Below, in pieces: positions 7,781 to 15,549 of a DNA stretch of 21,928 nt (position 1 is its first letter; each line of letters opens with the position of its first letter). This stretch comes from Streptococcus sp. (GTDB lineage Bacteria; Bacillota; Bacilli; Lactobacillales; Streptococcaceae), in contig DOTL01000041.1 of the NCBI GenBank assembly GCA_003521145.1, forward strand, positions 1-21,928, written 5' to 3'. The position numbers and the translations under genes are program-made. The notes under the pieces are model-generated. The model had not been told where the DNA came from. It was given only the letters and a program-made list of their open reading frames with translations, and did no database searches.

Positions 7781-7811
7781 GATACTCCCCTATGTCGAAT
7801 AGGGGAGTATC
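7781..7811. terminator. Bidirectional hairpin between permease fragment and budA
   Basis: GATACTCCCCTAT (7781-7793) and its perfect complement (7799-7811) flank a 5-nt loop. On the minus strand the tail is CTTGTTTT, fitting termination of alsS-budA, which ends at 7824. The plus side has TTATTTAT. The core stem resembles the outer stem of the hairpin at 17-76. Confidence 0.8.
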
Positions 7812-7823
7812 TTATTTATATGC

Positions 7824-8543
7824 TTATTCAGCCTTAGTAATATCTTCACGTATTTCATCAACATTGAATTTAGCAAAGAGATATTGACGGTCTTGAACTG
7901 GGAAGCGTTGATCGAGTTGGTCAACTGGTCCAACTTCAATAATACCATTCTCGATAACAAAATCCATAACGTGACCACCGAATGTCAAGTCATCTGAAAT
8001 AAAATGGAGATGGTAACCAGCAACACTCACACCGTGGAACATTTCAGGTGTCCAGATACCAACGATTGTACCTGAAATATCATCTACCTCATACTCAGGT
8101 TGGCGAGTTGCAACATCAGCAAACTTAATGTCCGCATTTGATTTTGGAATCATGCGCACGTGCATGTGTTTAAAATGACCTTTGATTTTGATTGAACGGA
8201 AAAGATTGACCCCATCATAGTATGATTCAATACGATCCTCAAGTTCTTTATCAGTCATTTCATAACGTTGACGGAAGATAACTTCAGCTTGGTGAGGTAC
8301 GACTGCTGCATAGGGAACCTTTTCATCAGGAGAAACTTCTACCACTTCGACTTTACCTTCAGAGCCTTTAGCTTGATAGGCTTTACCTTCAAGAACAATC
8401 AACTCACCATCGATAGAATCTAATGTTCCGAGACCCAGGTCTCCATGCTCTAACAACTCTCCAACGGTTAAAGTACCTCCATAAAGCCCAGCCATCAAGG
8501 CTCCCAAAGTATTATATTGAAATAATTTTATGGCTTCAGACAT
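7824..8543 (-). CDS. budA: Alpha-acetolactate decarboxylase
   Basis: This 239-residue cytoplasmic zinc enzyme decarboxylates alpha-acetolactate to (R)-acetoin (also called aldB or alsD). The three zinc-binding histidines appear in GYHLHF (His178, His180) and FGGH (His191), spaced exactly as in the Bacillus brevis enzyme (194, 196, 207). Conserved acidic residues lie in DGELIVLEG. Length is normal for the family. The start ATG is preceded by AGAGGG. Only 15 bp separate it from the alsS stop, so the two are co-transcribed and translation is likely linked. In lactic acid bacteria this step diverts acetolactate from branched-chain amino acid synthesis and removes pyruvate without acid production. 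Confidence 0.95.
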   Translation of the reverse strand: MSEAIKLFQYNTLGALMAGLYGGTLTVGELLEHGDLGLGTLDSIDGELIVLEGKAYQAKGSEGKVEVVEVSPDEKVPYAAVVPHQAEVIFRQRYEMTDKELEDRIESYYDGVNLFRSIKIKGHFKHMHVRMIPKSNADIKFADVATRQPEYEVDDISGTIVGIWTPEMFHGVSVAGYHLHFISDDLTFGGHVMDFVIENGIIEVGPVDQLDQRFPVQDRQYLFAKFNVDEIREDITKAE

Positions 8544-8558
8544 GTCTACACCCTCTTT

Positions 8559-10235
8559 TTAGTAAAATTCATCTGGCAAAATAGTTTCGCCGAGTTTAAT
8601 GTTATCTTTATAGTCAATTGGAACATCAATAAGGACTGGTCCATCTACAGCCTGAGTCAAAGCCTCTTGAAGCAAGCTAGCAAACGCTGCTTTACTTGTT
8701 GCACGATAACCTTTGGCTCCAAAGCTCTCAGCATATTTTATAAAATCTACAGGACCAAAGTCAACCCCAGATGAACGACCGTACTTCATTTCTTCCTGAA
8801 ATTCCACCATATTGTAATGACCATCGTTCCAGATAATATGGACAATTGGCAATTTCAAACGAACTGCTGTTTCCAATTCTTGTGCTGAGAAGAGGAAACC
8901 ACCATCACCAGAAACAGAAATCACTTTTGTCTTAGGACGAACCAAAGCTGCAGAGATAGCCCATGGAAGAGCAACACCTAGCGTTTGCATCCCATTTGAG
9001 AAAAGCAAATGACGTGGTTCATACGATTTGAAATAACGTGCCATCCAAATATAGTGACTACCAACATCAACCGTAACAGTCATATCATCATCTGTTTGTT
9101 CTTGCAAAACTTCGATTAAATCTAGCGGATGCACCGTACCTTCATCAGGCTGACGGTCAAACTTAACATCCTCAACAACATTGTTTTTCAAACCTTTAAG
9201 ATATTCAACCGAACCTTCAGGCAATTCATAACCTTGAATAGCGGGCAAAAGCAAGTTTAAGCTCGCTTCTACATTACCAATCAATTCACGTTCCGGTTGG
9301 AAGTAAGTGTCCACCTCGGCCGGCTCAACATCAATAACGATGATACGTGCTGAAATTTCAGCATTCCAGTTACGTGCTTCATATTCGATTGGGTCATAAC
9401 CAATGGCAATAACTAAGTCGGATTTCTTAAGCAACATGTCTCCGGGTTGGTTACGGAAAAGACCTACACGACCAAAGAAAGTATCTTCTTCAAGGTCACG
9501 TGACACGATACCGGCACCTTGGAAAGTTTCAACAACTGGCAATTTAACATGCTTCAAAATTTGGCGAATAGAGTAAGTTACGGCTTCTGATGAGGCACCA
9601 TTCCCCAAAAGAAAGACTGGCAACACTGCATTTTTAATGGCTTGTGCGAGATAGTTAATATCAGAAACAGATGCTGAACCAAGTTTTGGATCTGTCATAG
9701 GCTTAATAGCCTTAACACTGACCGGAGCATCCGTCACGTCTTGAGGAATTGAAATGAAGCTTGCACCTGGTTTCCCTGACTTAGCGTGACGATAGGCATT
9801 AGCAACCGTTTCAGAAAGGGTGTTAGCATCATGTACTTCAGCAGCATATTTGGTAATTGGCTCAAGCATAGCAACGTTATTCATTGATTGGTGGGCACGT
9901 TTCAAGAGATCTGCACGCTTAACCTGACCACCAATAGCAAGAACAGGGTCTCCTTCATCCGTCGCTGTTACCAAACCAGTAGCCAAATTGGAGACACCTG
10001 GACCAGATGTTACCAATACTACACCTGGTTTCCCAGTAATACGTCCAACACCTTGAGCCATAAAAGCAGCATTTTGCTCATGACGGGCAACAATCAATTC
10101 AGGTCCCTTATCTTCCAAGGTATCAAAAACCCTATCGATTTTTGCACCTGGAATCCCAAAGACATACTCAACATCATGGTTGATCAAACTATCAACCACT
10201 AAATCTGCACCATACAATTGCTTTTCTTCTGACAT
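8559..10235 (-). CDS. alsS: Catabolic acetolactate synthase
   Basis: This 558-residue thiamine-diphosphate enzyme condenses two pyruvates to alpha-acetolactate and CO2. The catalytic glutamate is in VARHEQNAA (Glu53). The cofactor and Mg2+ motif starts GDGG and ends with NDGHYN near residues 440-475. It is the FAD-independent catabolic type: it is paired with the decarboxylase and no small regulatory subunit is present. The start ATG 10235 is chosen over an in-frame GTG at 10241 because AGAAGGA lies 8 bases before the ATG and only 2 bases before the GTG. It is first in the alsS-budA operon, and upstream DNA holds a TATAAT element and TTGTGA repeats. Confidence 0.95.
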   Translation of the reverse strand: MSEEKQLYGADLVVDSLINHDVEYVFGIPGAKIDRVFDTLEDKGPELIVARHEQNAAFMAQGVGRITGKPGVVLVTSGPGVSNLATGLVTATDEGDPVLAIGGQVKRADLLKRAHQSMNNVAMLEPITKYAAEVHDANTLSETVANAYRHAKSGKPGASFISIPQDVTDAPVSVKAIKPMTDPKLGSASVSDINYLAQAIKNAVLPVFLLGNGASSEAVTYSIRQILKHVKLPVVETFQGAGIVSRDLEEDTFFGRVGLFRNQPGDMLLKKSDLVIAIGYDPIEYEARNWNAEISARIIVIDVEPAEVDTYFQPERELIGNVEASLNLLLPAIQGYELPEGSVEYLKGLKNNVVEDVKFDRQPDEGTVHPLDLIEVLQEQTDDDMTVTVDVGSHYIWMARYFKSYEPRHLLFSNGMQTLGVALPWAISAALVRPKTKVISVSGDGGFLFSAQELETAVRLKLPIVHIIWNDGHYNMVEFQEEMKYGRSSGVDFGPVDFIKYAESFGAKGYRATSKAAFASLLQEALTQAVDGPVLIDVPIDYKDNIKLGETILPDEFY

Positions 10236-10291
10236 GAACACAGTCCTTCTGGCCCTAAAATGGTAGAGCCAACTTTCCTTTCAAGTATAAG

Positions 10292-10400
10292 TCACAAAGT
10301 GTCAAAGTCTGCTCATTTTTTCACAAAGTTTCATCACTTCACAATTCTTTTATCATTATAGCACAGTTTTTAGACAATCTTGTGAAAAAAAGATTGTGAA
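10292..10400 (-). promoter_or_regulatory. alsS promoter region with five TTGTGA/TCACAA half-sites
   Basis: The minus-strand -10 element TATAAT (10355-10360) is preceded by TGC, an extended -10. The -35 is poor. Half-sites TCACAA occur at 10292, 10321 and 10339, downstream of the predicted start site. Half-sites TTGTGA occur at 10380 and 10394, over and upstream of the -35. Three extend to the 7-mer TTGTGAA/TTCACAA. TTGTGAA is the half-site of the redox repressor Rex, but no complete Rex palindrome (two arms, 4-bp spacer) is present, so the binding factor is unproven. Confidence 0.5.
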
Positions 10401-10418
10401 ATTTTGAACTTCTAGCAC

Positions 10419-10450
10419 AAAAAGAAACACCTGGTAACAATCAGATGTTT
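10419..10450 (-). terminator. Terminator after the 113-residue hypothetical gene
   Basis: On the minus strand AAACATCTG pairs with CAGGTGTTT (one U-G wobble) around an 8-nt loop, followed by CTTTTTG. It overlaps the stop codon at 10449. Confidence 0.6.
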
Positions 10451-10790
10451 ATGTATTTTTTACCTTAGCAAACTCTCGATTAAGATAATTTTGCAAGCCT
10501 TCAAAAATCTCTAGTAACTGGAGATAATTAGACAAACTTGAGCGACCAGGGATATCTATCACATCCAAAGAAATGCGGTCCAAGTCCCTTTCGTAAAGAA
10601 TACGGAAGGATACAACTGCTTGATCAGAAAAATAATTCTCCCCTGACATAATGTAGCACTCATAAATGATGCCAACAGGATTCGCAACCTTCAACTCAAT
10701 ACGAACTGCGCCTAAGACCAAGGCATCCACTTGCTGAAAACGTTCCAGAATAGCCTGTCGCTGACCAGGAATAAAACTCGTGATATCCAT
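10449..10790 (-). CDS. Hypothetical cytoplasmic protein (113 aa)
   Basis: Starts MDITSFIPGQRQAI and ends NREFAKVKNT. ATG 10790 is chosen because AGGAGG lies 7 bases upstream; an earlier in-frame ATG would place that ribosome site inside the gene. A TATAAT (10822-10827 on the opposite strand) gives it its own promoter. It has no membrane segment or signal peptide. The mix of beta-like segments (ALVLGAVRIELKV, AVVSFRILYERD) and a C-terminal helix suggests a small globular domain. I do not recognise the family. It is a single-gene unit between alsS and a decayed gene. Confidence 0.65.
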   Translation of the reverse strand: MDITSFIPGQRQAILERFQQVDALVLGAVRIELKVANPVGIIYECYIMSGENYFSDQAVVSFRILYERDLDRISLDVIDIPGRSSLSNYLQLLEIFEGLQNYLNREFAKVKNT

Positions 10791-10821
10791 AGTGGGCCCT
10801 CCTAACATTCCTTTTTGTCTT

Positions 10822-10827
10822 ATTATA
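10822..10827 (-). promoter_or_regulatory. -10 element of the 113-residue hypothetical gene
   Basis: TATAAT on the minus strand, about 30 bp upstream of the start codon. No good -35 is visible at 16-18 bp. Confidence 0.45.
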
Positions 10828-10891
10828 GCCTAAAGCAGAGAAAAATGCTTGTGTAGGGTTTGTAGAAAGCCACATAGACATTCAAGAATAC

Positions 10892-12014
10892 TTAGTCAAC
10901 CCCTTTGTAGTCTCTAAAGTCTGACTTATTACTGGAATCATAATCATGTTTATCCACCCAATCCTTTATATCAGCAAATGAATGAATGTCTTTCTTAATA
11001 CCAGCACTTTCCTCCACAGAAACTACAATCGTATCTACTCCATTTGTTCCCAACCAATGTAAGATATCATTTGTTTGCTGCTCAGGAGAAAAATAGATTT
11101 GTGATTGGGTTTCGTACTCTCTATCTCTATAAGACTCATATTGAGCCAATTTCTTTTTATAGACATTATATTCCCTATCGTAATCCTTTTTAACTTTTTC
11201 ACGTGCTTTTTCGTAAGCTCGATAGTCTTTCTGATAGTCTTGTTGAGCCTTTCTGTTAAGAATCTCACTCAAACTTAAAGTTTTAACAGGAAAAATAGAA
11301 TCAGGAAAAACATTAAATTCTGGAACTTTCTTTGGCTCGCTTGGTTTATCAGGTCCTTTCCTTTTTACTGGCTCAGTTGGACCATATGGGAAATCTCCTT
11401 TCTTGCCTTGACGGGTCAATACTTTAAATTTCTTTATTATATTACCATTTGTTGGTGTCTGATTTACAGCTTCTTCGTAAATATGTTTGACTTCGAGATT
11501 GTCATTAAGTAGATTAATCTGATTCTCCTCTTTGGAAATGTCTACATTATCAATTTCAATGATTACGTTTAGCTGAGCAGATAAATAGCTGTCCTTTGGG
11601 GCTGGTGACTTCCTTAAAATCCTTGACTTTATTCAAATATGGAGTCAGATTAATAATTTTCTTTTTGAAATCTTTGTTAACATCATAAACTACCAAATGC
11701 GCTTGATGCAGATTACTCATGGTATCGTAAAAGCGAACAAAATGATTTCTTCCAATAATCTCAGTAGCTACGTTATCTTAAGAATTATAGTAAGTGGGTT
11801 CTTCCTGACTAATAGCAACATACTGATGGTGACTACCAAAAATCTCATTGTCAGTTACCTTATCGGCTTTTAAGGCAGCATGTAATTCCTCCACAGCTTT
11901 TTCATGAAATTCATGTTTGACATAAGCAATTCCTAAATGTAAAAGTGCGAGTAAAGTCGCAGTATAGATCCTTCCACGCTTTGAAAAGGGAAATTTTAAA
12001 ATCTTCTTAATCAT
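10892..12014 (-). pseudogene. Membrane-anchored coiled-coil protein, decayed, unidentified
   Basis: ATG 12014 begins MIKKILKFPFSKRG, followed by one membrane segment at about residues 17-33. The frame stops at TAA (11778-11780), then continues in the same frame (DNVATEIIGRNHFVRFYD). It shifts at a C-run (GGGG on the plus strand, 11598-11601) where one extra base explains the change, and continues to 10892. Repaired, it would be about 373 residues. The order is a membrane anchor, a mixed region, a proline/lysine linker (GPTEPVKRKGPDKPSEPKK), then a highly charged coiled-coil rich in Lys, Glu and Tyr, then an acidic tail. The topology suggests a surface-exposed protein. There is no clear ribosome site, and the start lies inside the lepA terminator region. 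I cannot name it. Confidence 0.7.
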
Positions 12015-12024
12015 AACTTTTTTA

Positions 12025-12054
12025 CAAAAATAGCCAGAACAACACATTCTGACT
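12025..12054 (-). terminator. Terminator after lepA
   Basis: On the minus strand AGTCAGAA pairs with TTCTGGCT (one wobble) around a 7-nt loop, followed by ATTTTTG. It begins a few bases after the lepA stop codon. Confidence 0.65.
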
Positions 12055-12061
12055 ATTACTC

Positions 12062-13894
12062 TTATTTCTCATCTTCGTCCATAGAAAGTACTGACAAGAA
12101 GGCTTCTTGTGGTACTTCAACAGAACCGATAGCTTTCATACGTTTCTTACCGGCTTTTTGTTTTTCGAGGAGTTTACGTTTACGTGAAACGTCACCACCG
12201 TAACACTTAGCCAAGACGTTTTTACGAAGGGCTTTGATGTCTGTACGGGCAACGATTTTTTGACCGATAGCCGCTTGGATAGGCACTTCGAATTGTTGAC
12301 GTGGAATGATTTTCTTAAGCTTATCAACAATAAGTTTCCCACGCTCATAGGCAAATTCCTTGTGAACGATGAAACTTAAGGCATCGACCTTGTCACCATT
12401 AAGGAGAATATCCATTTTCAACAATTGTGAACGGCGGTATTCTGACATTTCATAGTCAAAGCTTGCATAACCACGTGTAGATGATTTCAATTTATCAAAG
12501 AAATCAAAGACAATTTCAGCAAGTGGAATTTGATAGATAACGTTCACACGATTATCATCAATGTATTCCATGGTCTCAAAATCACCACGTTTACGTTGTG
12601 CCAATTCCATAACCGCACCAACATACTCTTGAGGAACCATGATTTGAGCTTTAACATAAGGCTCTTCGATGGCATCTATCCGTGTAGGATCTGGGAACTC
12701 AGAAGGGTTAGACACTTCAAGCATCTCACCGTCAGTAGTGTTAACATGGTAAACTACCGATGGTGCCGTCATGATGAGATCAATGTTAAATTCACGTTCC
12801 AAACGTTCTTGGATAACATCCATGTGAAGAAGACCCAAGAAACCACAACGGAAACCGAAACCAAGGGCTTGAGACGTTTCAGGCTCAAATTGAAGACTGG
12901 CATCATTCAACTGGAGCTTTTCAAGAGCCTCACGAAAGTCATTGTATTTATTAGACTCAATTGGATAAAGACCGGCGAAGACCATTGGATTCATTTCCTT
13001 ATAGCCATGGAGTGGCTCTGTTGCTGGATTATCTGCAAGTGTTACTGTATCACCGACACGGGTATCCGCAACAGTCTTGATTGAGGCCGCGATATAACCA
13101 ACATCACCTGTCGCAAGGTAGTCACGGCCAACAGCTTTAGGCGTGAAGATACCAACCTCAGTAACATCAAAGGTCTTACCATTAGACATCATTTGGATCT
13201 TATCGCCCGGTTTAACCATTCCGTTAACCACACGCACTTGAAGGATAACACCACGGTAAGCATCATAAACAGAGTCAAAGATAAGGGCTTGGAGAGGCGC
13301 TTCGACATCACCTTGAGGTGCAGGAACTTTCTCAACGATTTGTTCGAGAATGTCTTCGATACCGATGCCAGCTTTAGCTGATGCAAGTACGGCTTCAGAA
13401 GCATCTAGTCCGATAACATCTTCAACCTCTGTACGCACACGTTCAGGATCTGCAGCTGGAAGGTCGATTTTATTGATAACTGGTAAGATTTCCAAGTCAT
13501 TATCTAGTGCTAGGTATACATTGGCAAGTGTTTGCGCTTCAATCCCTTGAGCAGCGTCCACTACCAAGATAGCACCCTCACAAGCAGCAAGTGAACGTGA
13601 CACTTCATAAGTAAAGTCCACGTGTCCTGGTGTGTCGATAAGGTGGAAAATATATGTTTCCCCATCTTTAGCTGTATAGTTAAGCTCAATAGCATTTAGT
13701 TTGATAGTGATACCACGTTCACGCTCGAGGTCCATACTATCAAGGAGTTGCGCCTGCATCTCACGACTTGATACTGTCTCAGTCTTTTCCAAAATACGGT
13801 CAGCAAGGGTTGATTTACCGTGGTCAATATGGGCAATAATAGAGAAGTTACGAATCTTCTCCTGTCGTTGTTTTAATTCTTCAATATTTGGCAT
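12062..13894 (-). CDS. lepA: Elongation factor 4 (LepA), ribosomal back-translocase GTPase
   Basis: This complete 610-residue translational GTPase binds stalled or pre/post-translocation ribosomes and affects elongation and subunit assembly. G motifs are visible: AHIDHGKST (21-29), DTPGHVDF (87-94) and NKID (141-144). The EF-G-like domains II, III and V follow. The LepA-specific C-terminal domain carries the basic CYGGDVSRKRKLLEKQK stretch near 560-580. The ribosome site AGGAAAG lies before the ATG. It appears to be transcribed alone, from a TATAAT just after the terminator at 13954-13978 to the terminator at 12025-12054. No sign of decay, unlike its neighbours. Confidence 0.97.
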   Translation of the reverse strand: MPNIEELKQRQEKIRNFSIIAHIDHGKSTLADRILEKTETVSSREMQAQLLDSMDLERERGITIKLNAIELNYTAKDGETYIFHLIDTPGHVDFTYEVSRSLAACEGAILVVDAAQGIEAQTLANVYLALDNDLEILPVINKIDLPAADPERVRTEVEDVIGLDASEAVLASAKAGIGIEDILEQIVEKVPAPQGDVEAPLQALIFDSVYDAYRGVILQVRVVNGMVKPGDKIQMMSNGKTFDVTEVGIFTPKAVGRDYLATGDVGYIAASIKTVADTRVGDTVTLADNPATEPLHGYKEMNPMVFAGLYPIESNKYNDFREALEKLQLNDASLQFEPETSQALGFGFRCGFLGLLHMDVIQERLEREFNIDLIMTAPSVVYHVNTTDGEMLEVSNPSEFPDPTRIDAIEEPYVKAQIMVPQEYVGAVMELAQRKRGDFETMEYIDDNRVNVIYQIPLAEIVFDFFDKLKSSTRGYASFDYEMSEYRRSQLLKMDILLNGDKVDALSFIVHKEFAYERGKLIVDKLKKIIPRQQFEVPIQAAIGQKIVARTDIKALRKNVLAKCYGGDVSRKRKLLEKQKAGKKRMKAIGSVEVPQEAFLSVLSMDEDEK

Positions 13895-13953
13895 TTTTAT
13901 CTTTCCTAGTTCTTACTTGAGATTAAAAAAACTAATCGTTACCTTCTATTATA

Positions 13954-13978
13954 CAAAAAAGACAGGCTTTTGCCTATC
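13954..13978 (-). terminator. Terminator after the 54-residue membrane protein gene
   Basis: On the minus strand GATAGGC-AAAA-GCCTGTC (one wobble) is followed by six T. The TATAAT of the probable lepA promoter follows directly. Confidence 0.75.
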
Positions 13979-14013
13979 TCTAATATCTGCTTTCTGACCG
14001 CATTTAGTCCTTC

Positions 14014-14178
14014 TTACTTCTTAAAAATATCGTTGTAGTGCTTATTAATAATTGCCGACCGCTTGTTCTCTGTAGAACTACTTGAAAATGGAGCTAAACC
14101 GAAGGCTAGTACAACAATTCCCAATAGAATGAGACTAAAAAATGGGTGCTCTATAATATAGTGTAAAATGTCCGACAT
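14014..14178 (-). CDS. Small single-span membrane protein (54 aa)
   Basis: ATG 14178 is preceded by AAGGAG with 6-base spacing. The product starts MSDILHYIIEHPFF, has one hydrophobic span (about 14-31, LILLGIVVLAFGLAP) and ends with a polar tail SSSTENKRSAIINKHYNDIFKK. It has its own terminator at 13954-13978. A good ribosome site, a coherent membrane segment and a terminator together support a real small gene rather than a chance ORF. It is similar in design to short membrane proteins of unknown function found in streptococci; no family is recognised. Confidence 0.7.
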   Translation of the reverse strand: MSDILHYIIEHPFFSLILLGIVVLAFGLAPFSSSSTENKRSAIINKHYNDIFKK

Positions 14179-14243
14179 AGAAGACTCCTTTTAAAGCATA
14201 ATTAATTAAGATTGTATTATCAGAAATATTATTTTTTATCAAG

Positions 14244-14270
14244 CAAAAAAAGAGAGCCTTTCGCTCTCCT
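14244..14270 (-). terminator. Terminator after the butA pseudogene
   Basis: On the minus strand GAGAGC and GCTCTC pair around a short GAAAG-type loop, followed by seven T. It lies 7 bp after the remnant stop at 14277. Confidence 0.8.
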
Positions 14271-14276
14271 TTAATC

Positions 14277-15042
14277 TTAATAGAATTGCATCCCACCATC
14301 AACGATGATTGTTTGACCTATGATGTAGTTTGAATCAGGTCAAGAAAGGAATCTAACTGCTGCTGTCACATCATCAGGTTCTGACAAACGTTTAAGGGTA
14401 ATATCTTTAGCAAATGTTTGCATACCCCATTCGTAATCTTTACCAGCATTTTTACCAACTTCGTGAGCAATATCAAACATCATTGGAGTCTTAACAATAC
14501 CTGGTGCATAAGCATTGACAGTAATGCCTGAATCAGCCAAGTCACGCGTTAAAGTTTGAGTGATACCACGCACTACGAATTTAGTACCACCATATACAAG
14601 TCAAGTTAGGGTTACCTACGACACCCGCTTGTGAAGTCACATTGATGATTTTACCACCATGTCCAAGTGCTTTAAATTGTGCTTGTACAGCTTGAGCACC
14701 CTAGATAACACTACCGACATTTATGTTAAAGGTACGTTGGAACTGTTCTTCAGTAATAGTATCAAGTGGTGTTGGTGGTGCCACACCGGCATTATTAACA
14801 ACAACATTCAAGTCACCAAAGTAATCAACAACTTTTTGGAAAGCAGCTGCTACTTCAGCTTGTTTAGATACATCAGCTACAACCGCAAATGCTTTTTCTG
14901 CTGACAATTCAGCAACTGCTTTTTCTGCAGTTTCAGCGTTGTAGTGCAATACTCCGACTTTAAAACCATCTTCAACCAAACGTTTTGCAATCACAAAACC
15001 AATACCTTGACCAGCACCTGTAACAATAGCAACTTTTGACAT
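14277..15042 (-). pseudogene. butA: Acetoin/diacetyl reductase (ButA type), two stops and a frameshift
   Basis: The start MSKVAIVTGAGQGIG at ATG 15042 has GGAGG upstream. It continues with VNNAGVAPPTPLDTI. Lesions: TAG at 14701-14703, where the family has Trp (GSVI-W-GAQAVQ, so TGG became TAG); one extra T in ACTTGTAT near 14602, just before the catalytic VYGGTK; and TGA at 14340-14342 between RFLS and PDSNYIIGQT, where Gly is expected. The C-terminus IIVDGGMQFY follows, with stop at 14277. Without the extra base the frame is exactly 255 codons, the usual family length. The intact enzyme reduces diacetyl to acetoin and acetoin to 2,3-butanediol with NADH. This copy should be inactive. Confidence 0.92.
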
Positions 15043-15181
15043 ACGAAATCCTCCTCTACCAATTAGAGTCACTGGCTTAATACCGAGCCTTATCTCAATT
15101 GGAATACGCTAAGTTAGTCAAATTCTGGCAAAGTCATTTTCATAGGCTTTGTCTTAACTCAATTAAAATTCTTCTCCTTTA

Positions 15182-15195
15182 TGAAAACGTTATCA
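15182..15195. promoter_or_regulatory. cre site (CcpA) upstream of butA pseudogene
   Basis: TGAAAACGTTATCA matches the catabolite-responsive element consensus TGWAANCGNTNWCA at every position. It sits just downstream of a candidate minus-strand promoter (TTGTTT, 16 bp, GATAAT at 15200-15205), a position where CcpA would block transcription. It is 140 bp before the butA start. Confidence 0.7.
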
Positions 15196-15220
15196 AATAA
15201 TTATCAAGCTTTTCTGAAAA

Positions 15221-15245
15221 CAAACAAGACCACCTTAAGGTGACC
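15221..15245 (-). terminator. Terminator after the rhodanese gene
   Basis: GGTCACC and GGTGGTC (minus strand) pair with two wobbles around a TTAA loop, followed by TTGTTTG. It lies 9 bp after the stop at 15255. Confidence 0.6.
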
Positions 15246-15254
15246 TTATTTCTA

Positions 15255-15548
15255 TTATTCTTCAAATTCAAAGCCTAGTGCTTCCATACCGTCCAAGCCA
15301 CCTAGATTAGTAACCTTGGTATAGCCTCGTTCTTTAAGGACTGATGCAGCAAATTCTGCACGAGGCCCCATTTTACAATAGAGGTAAATTGAAGCGTCTT
15401 TTTCAGCTGGAATCTCAGCAGAAAAAAATTGTGTATGAGGAATCAAGAGAGCATCTTTTACATGACCTGCTGAATACTCTTCTGGACTTCTAACATCAAT
15501 TAACAGTCCATCCTTGGCTAAATCAGACTGAATCTGTGCTAAATCCAT
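15255..15548 (-). CDS. Single-domain rhodanese-like protein
   Basis: This 97-residue rhodanese domain starts MDLAQIQSDLAKDG. It has the CH2A-type LIDVRSPEEYSAGHV motif (17-30) and the active-site loop CKMGPR with Cys58, which would carry a persulfide. Such proteins transfer sulfane sulfur between thiol partners in the cytoplasm; the partner is not evident here. ATG 15548 follows the ndk stop after one base (TAAGATG), with GGTGAG as ribosome site inside the end of ndk. It is therefore translationally coupled to ndk. Longer in-frame starts inside ndk are unlikely. Confidence 0.88.
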   Translation of the reverse strand: MDLAQIQSDLAKDGLLIDVRSPEEYSAGHVKDALLIPHTQFFSAEIPAEKDASIYLYCKMGPRAEFAASVLKERGYTKVTNLGGLDGMEALGFEFEE

Positions 15549-15549
15549 C

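Noticed and set aside
10320..10344. Complete Rex palindrome upstream of alsS
   Set aside because: At the required 4-bp spacing, the opposing arms at each TTGTGAA/TTCACAA site I checked match at about 3 of 7 positions; only half-sites can be claimed.
12530..13084. 184-codon plus-strand open frame
   Set aside because: It lies wholly inside lepA on the opposite strand, with no ribosome site or recognisable motif; lepA is certain.
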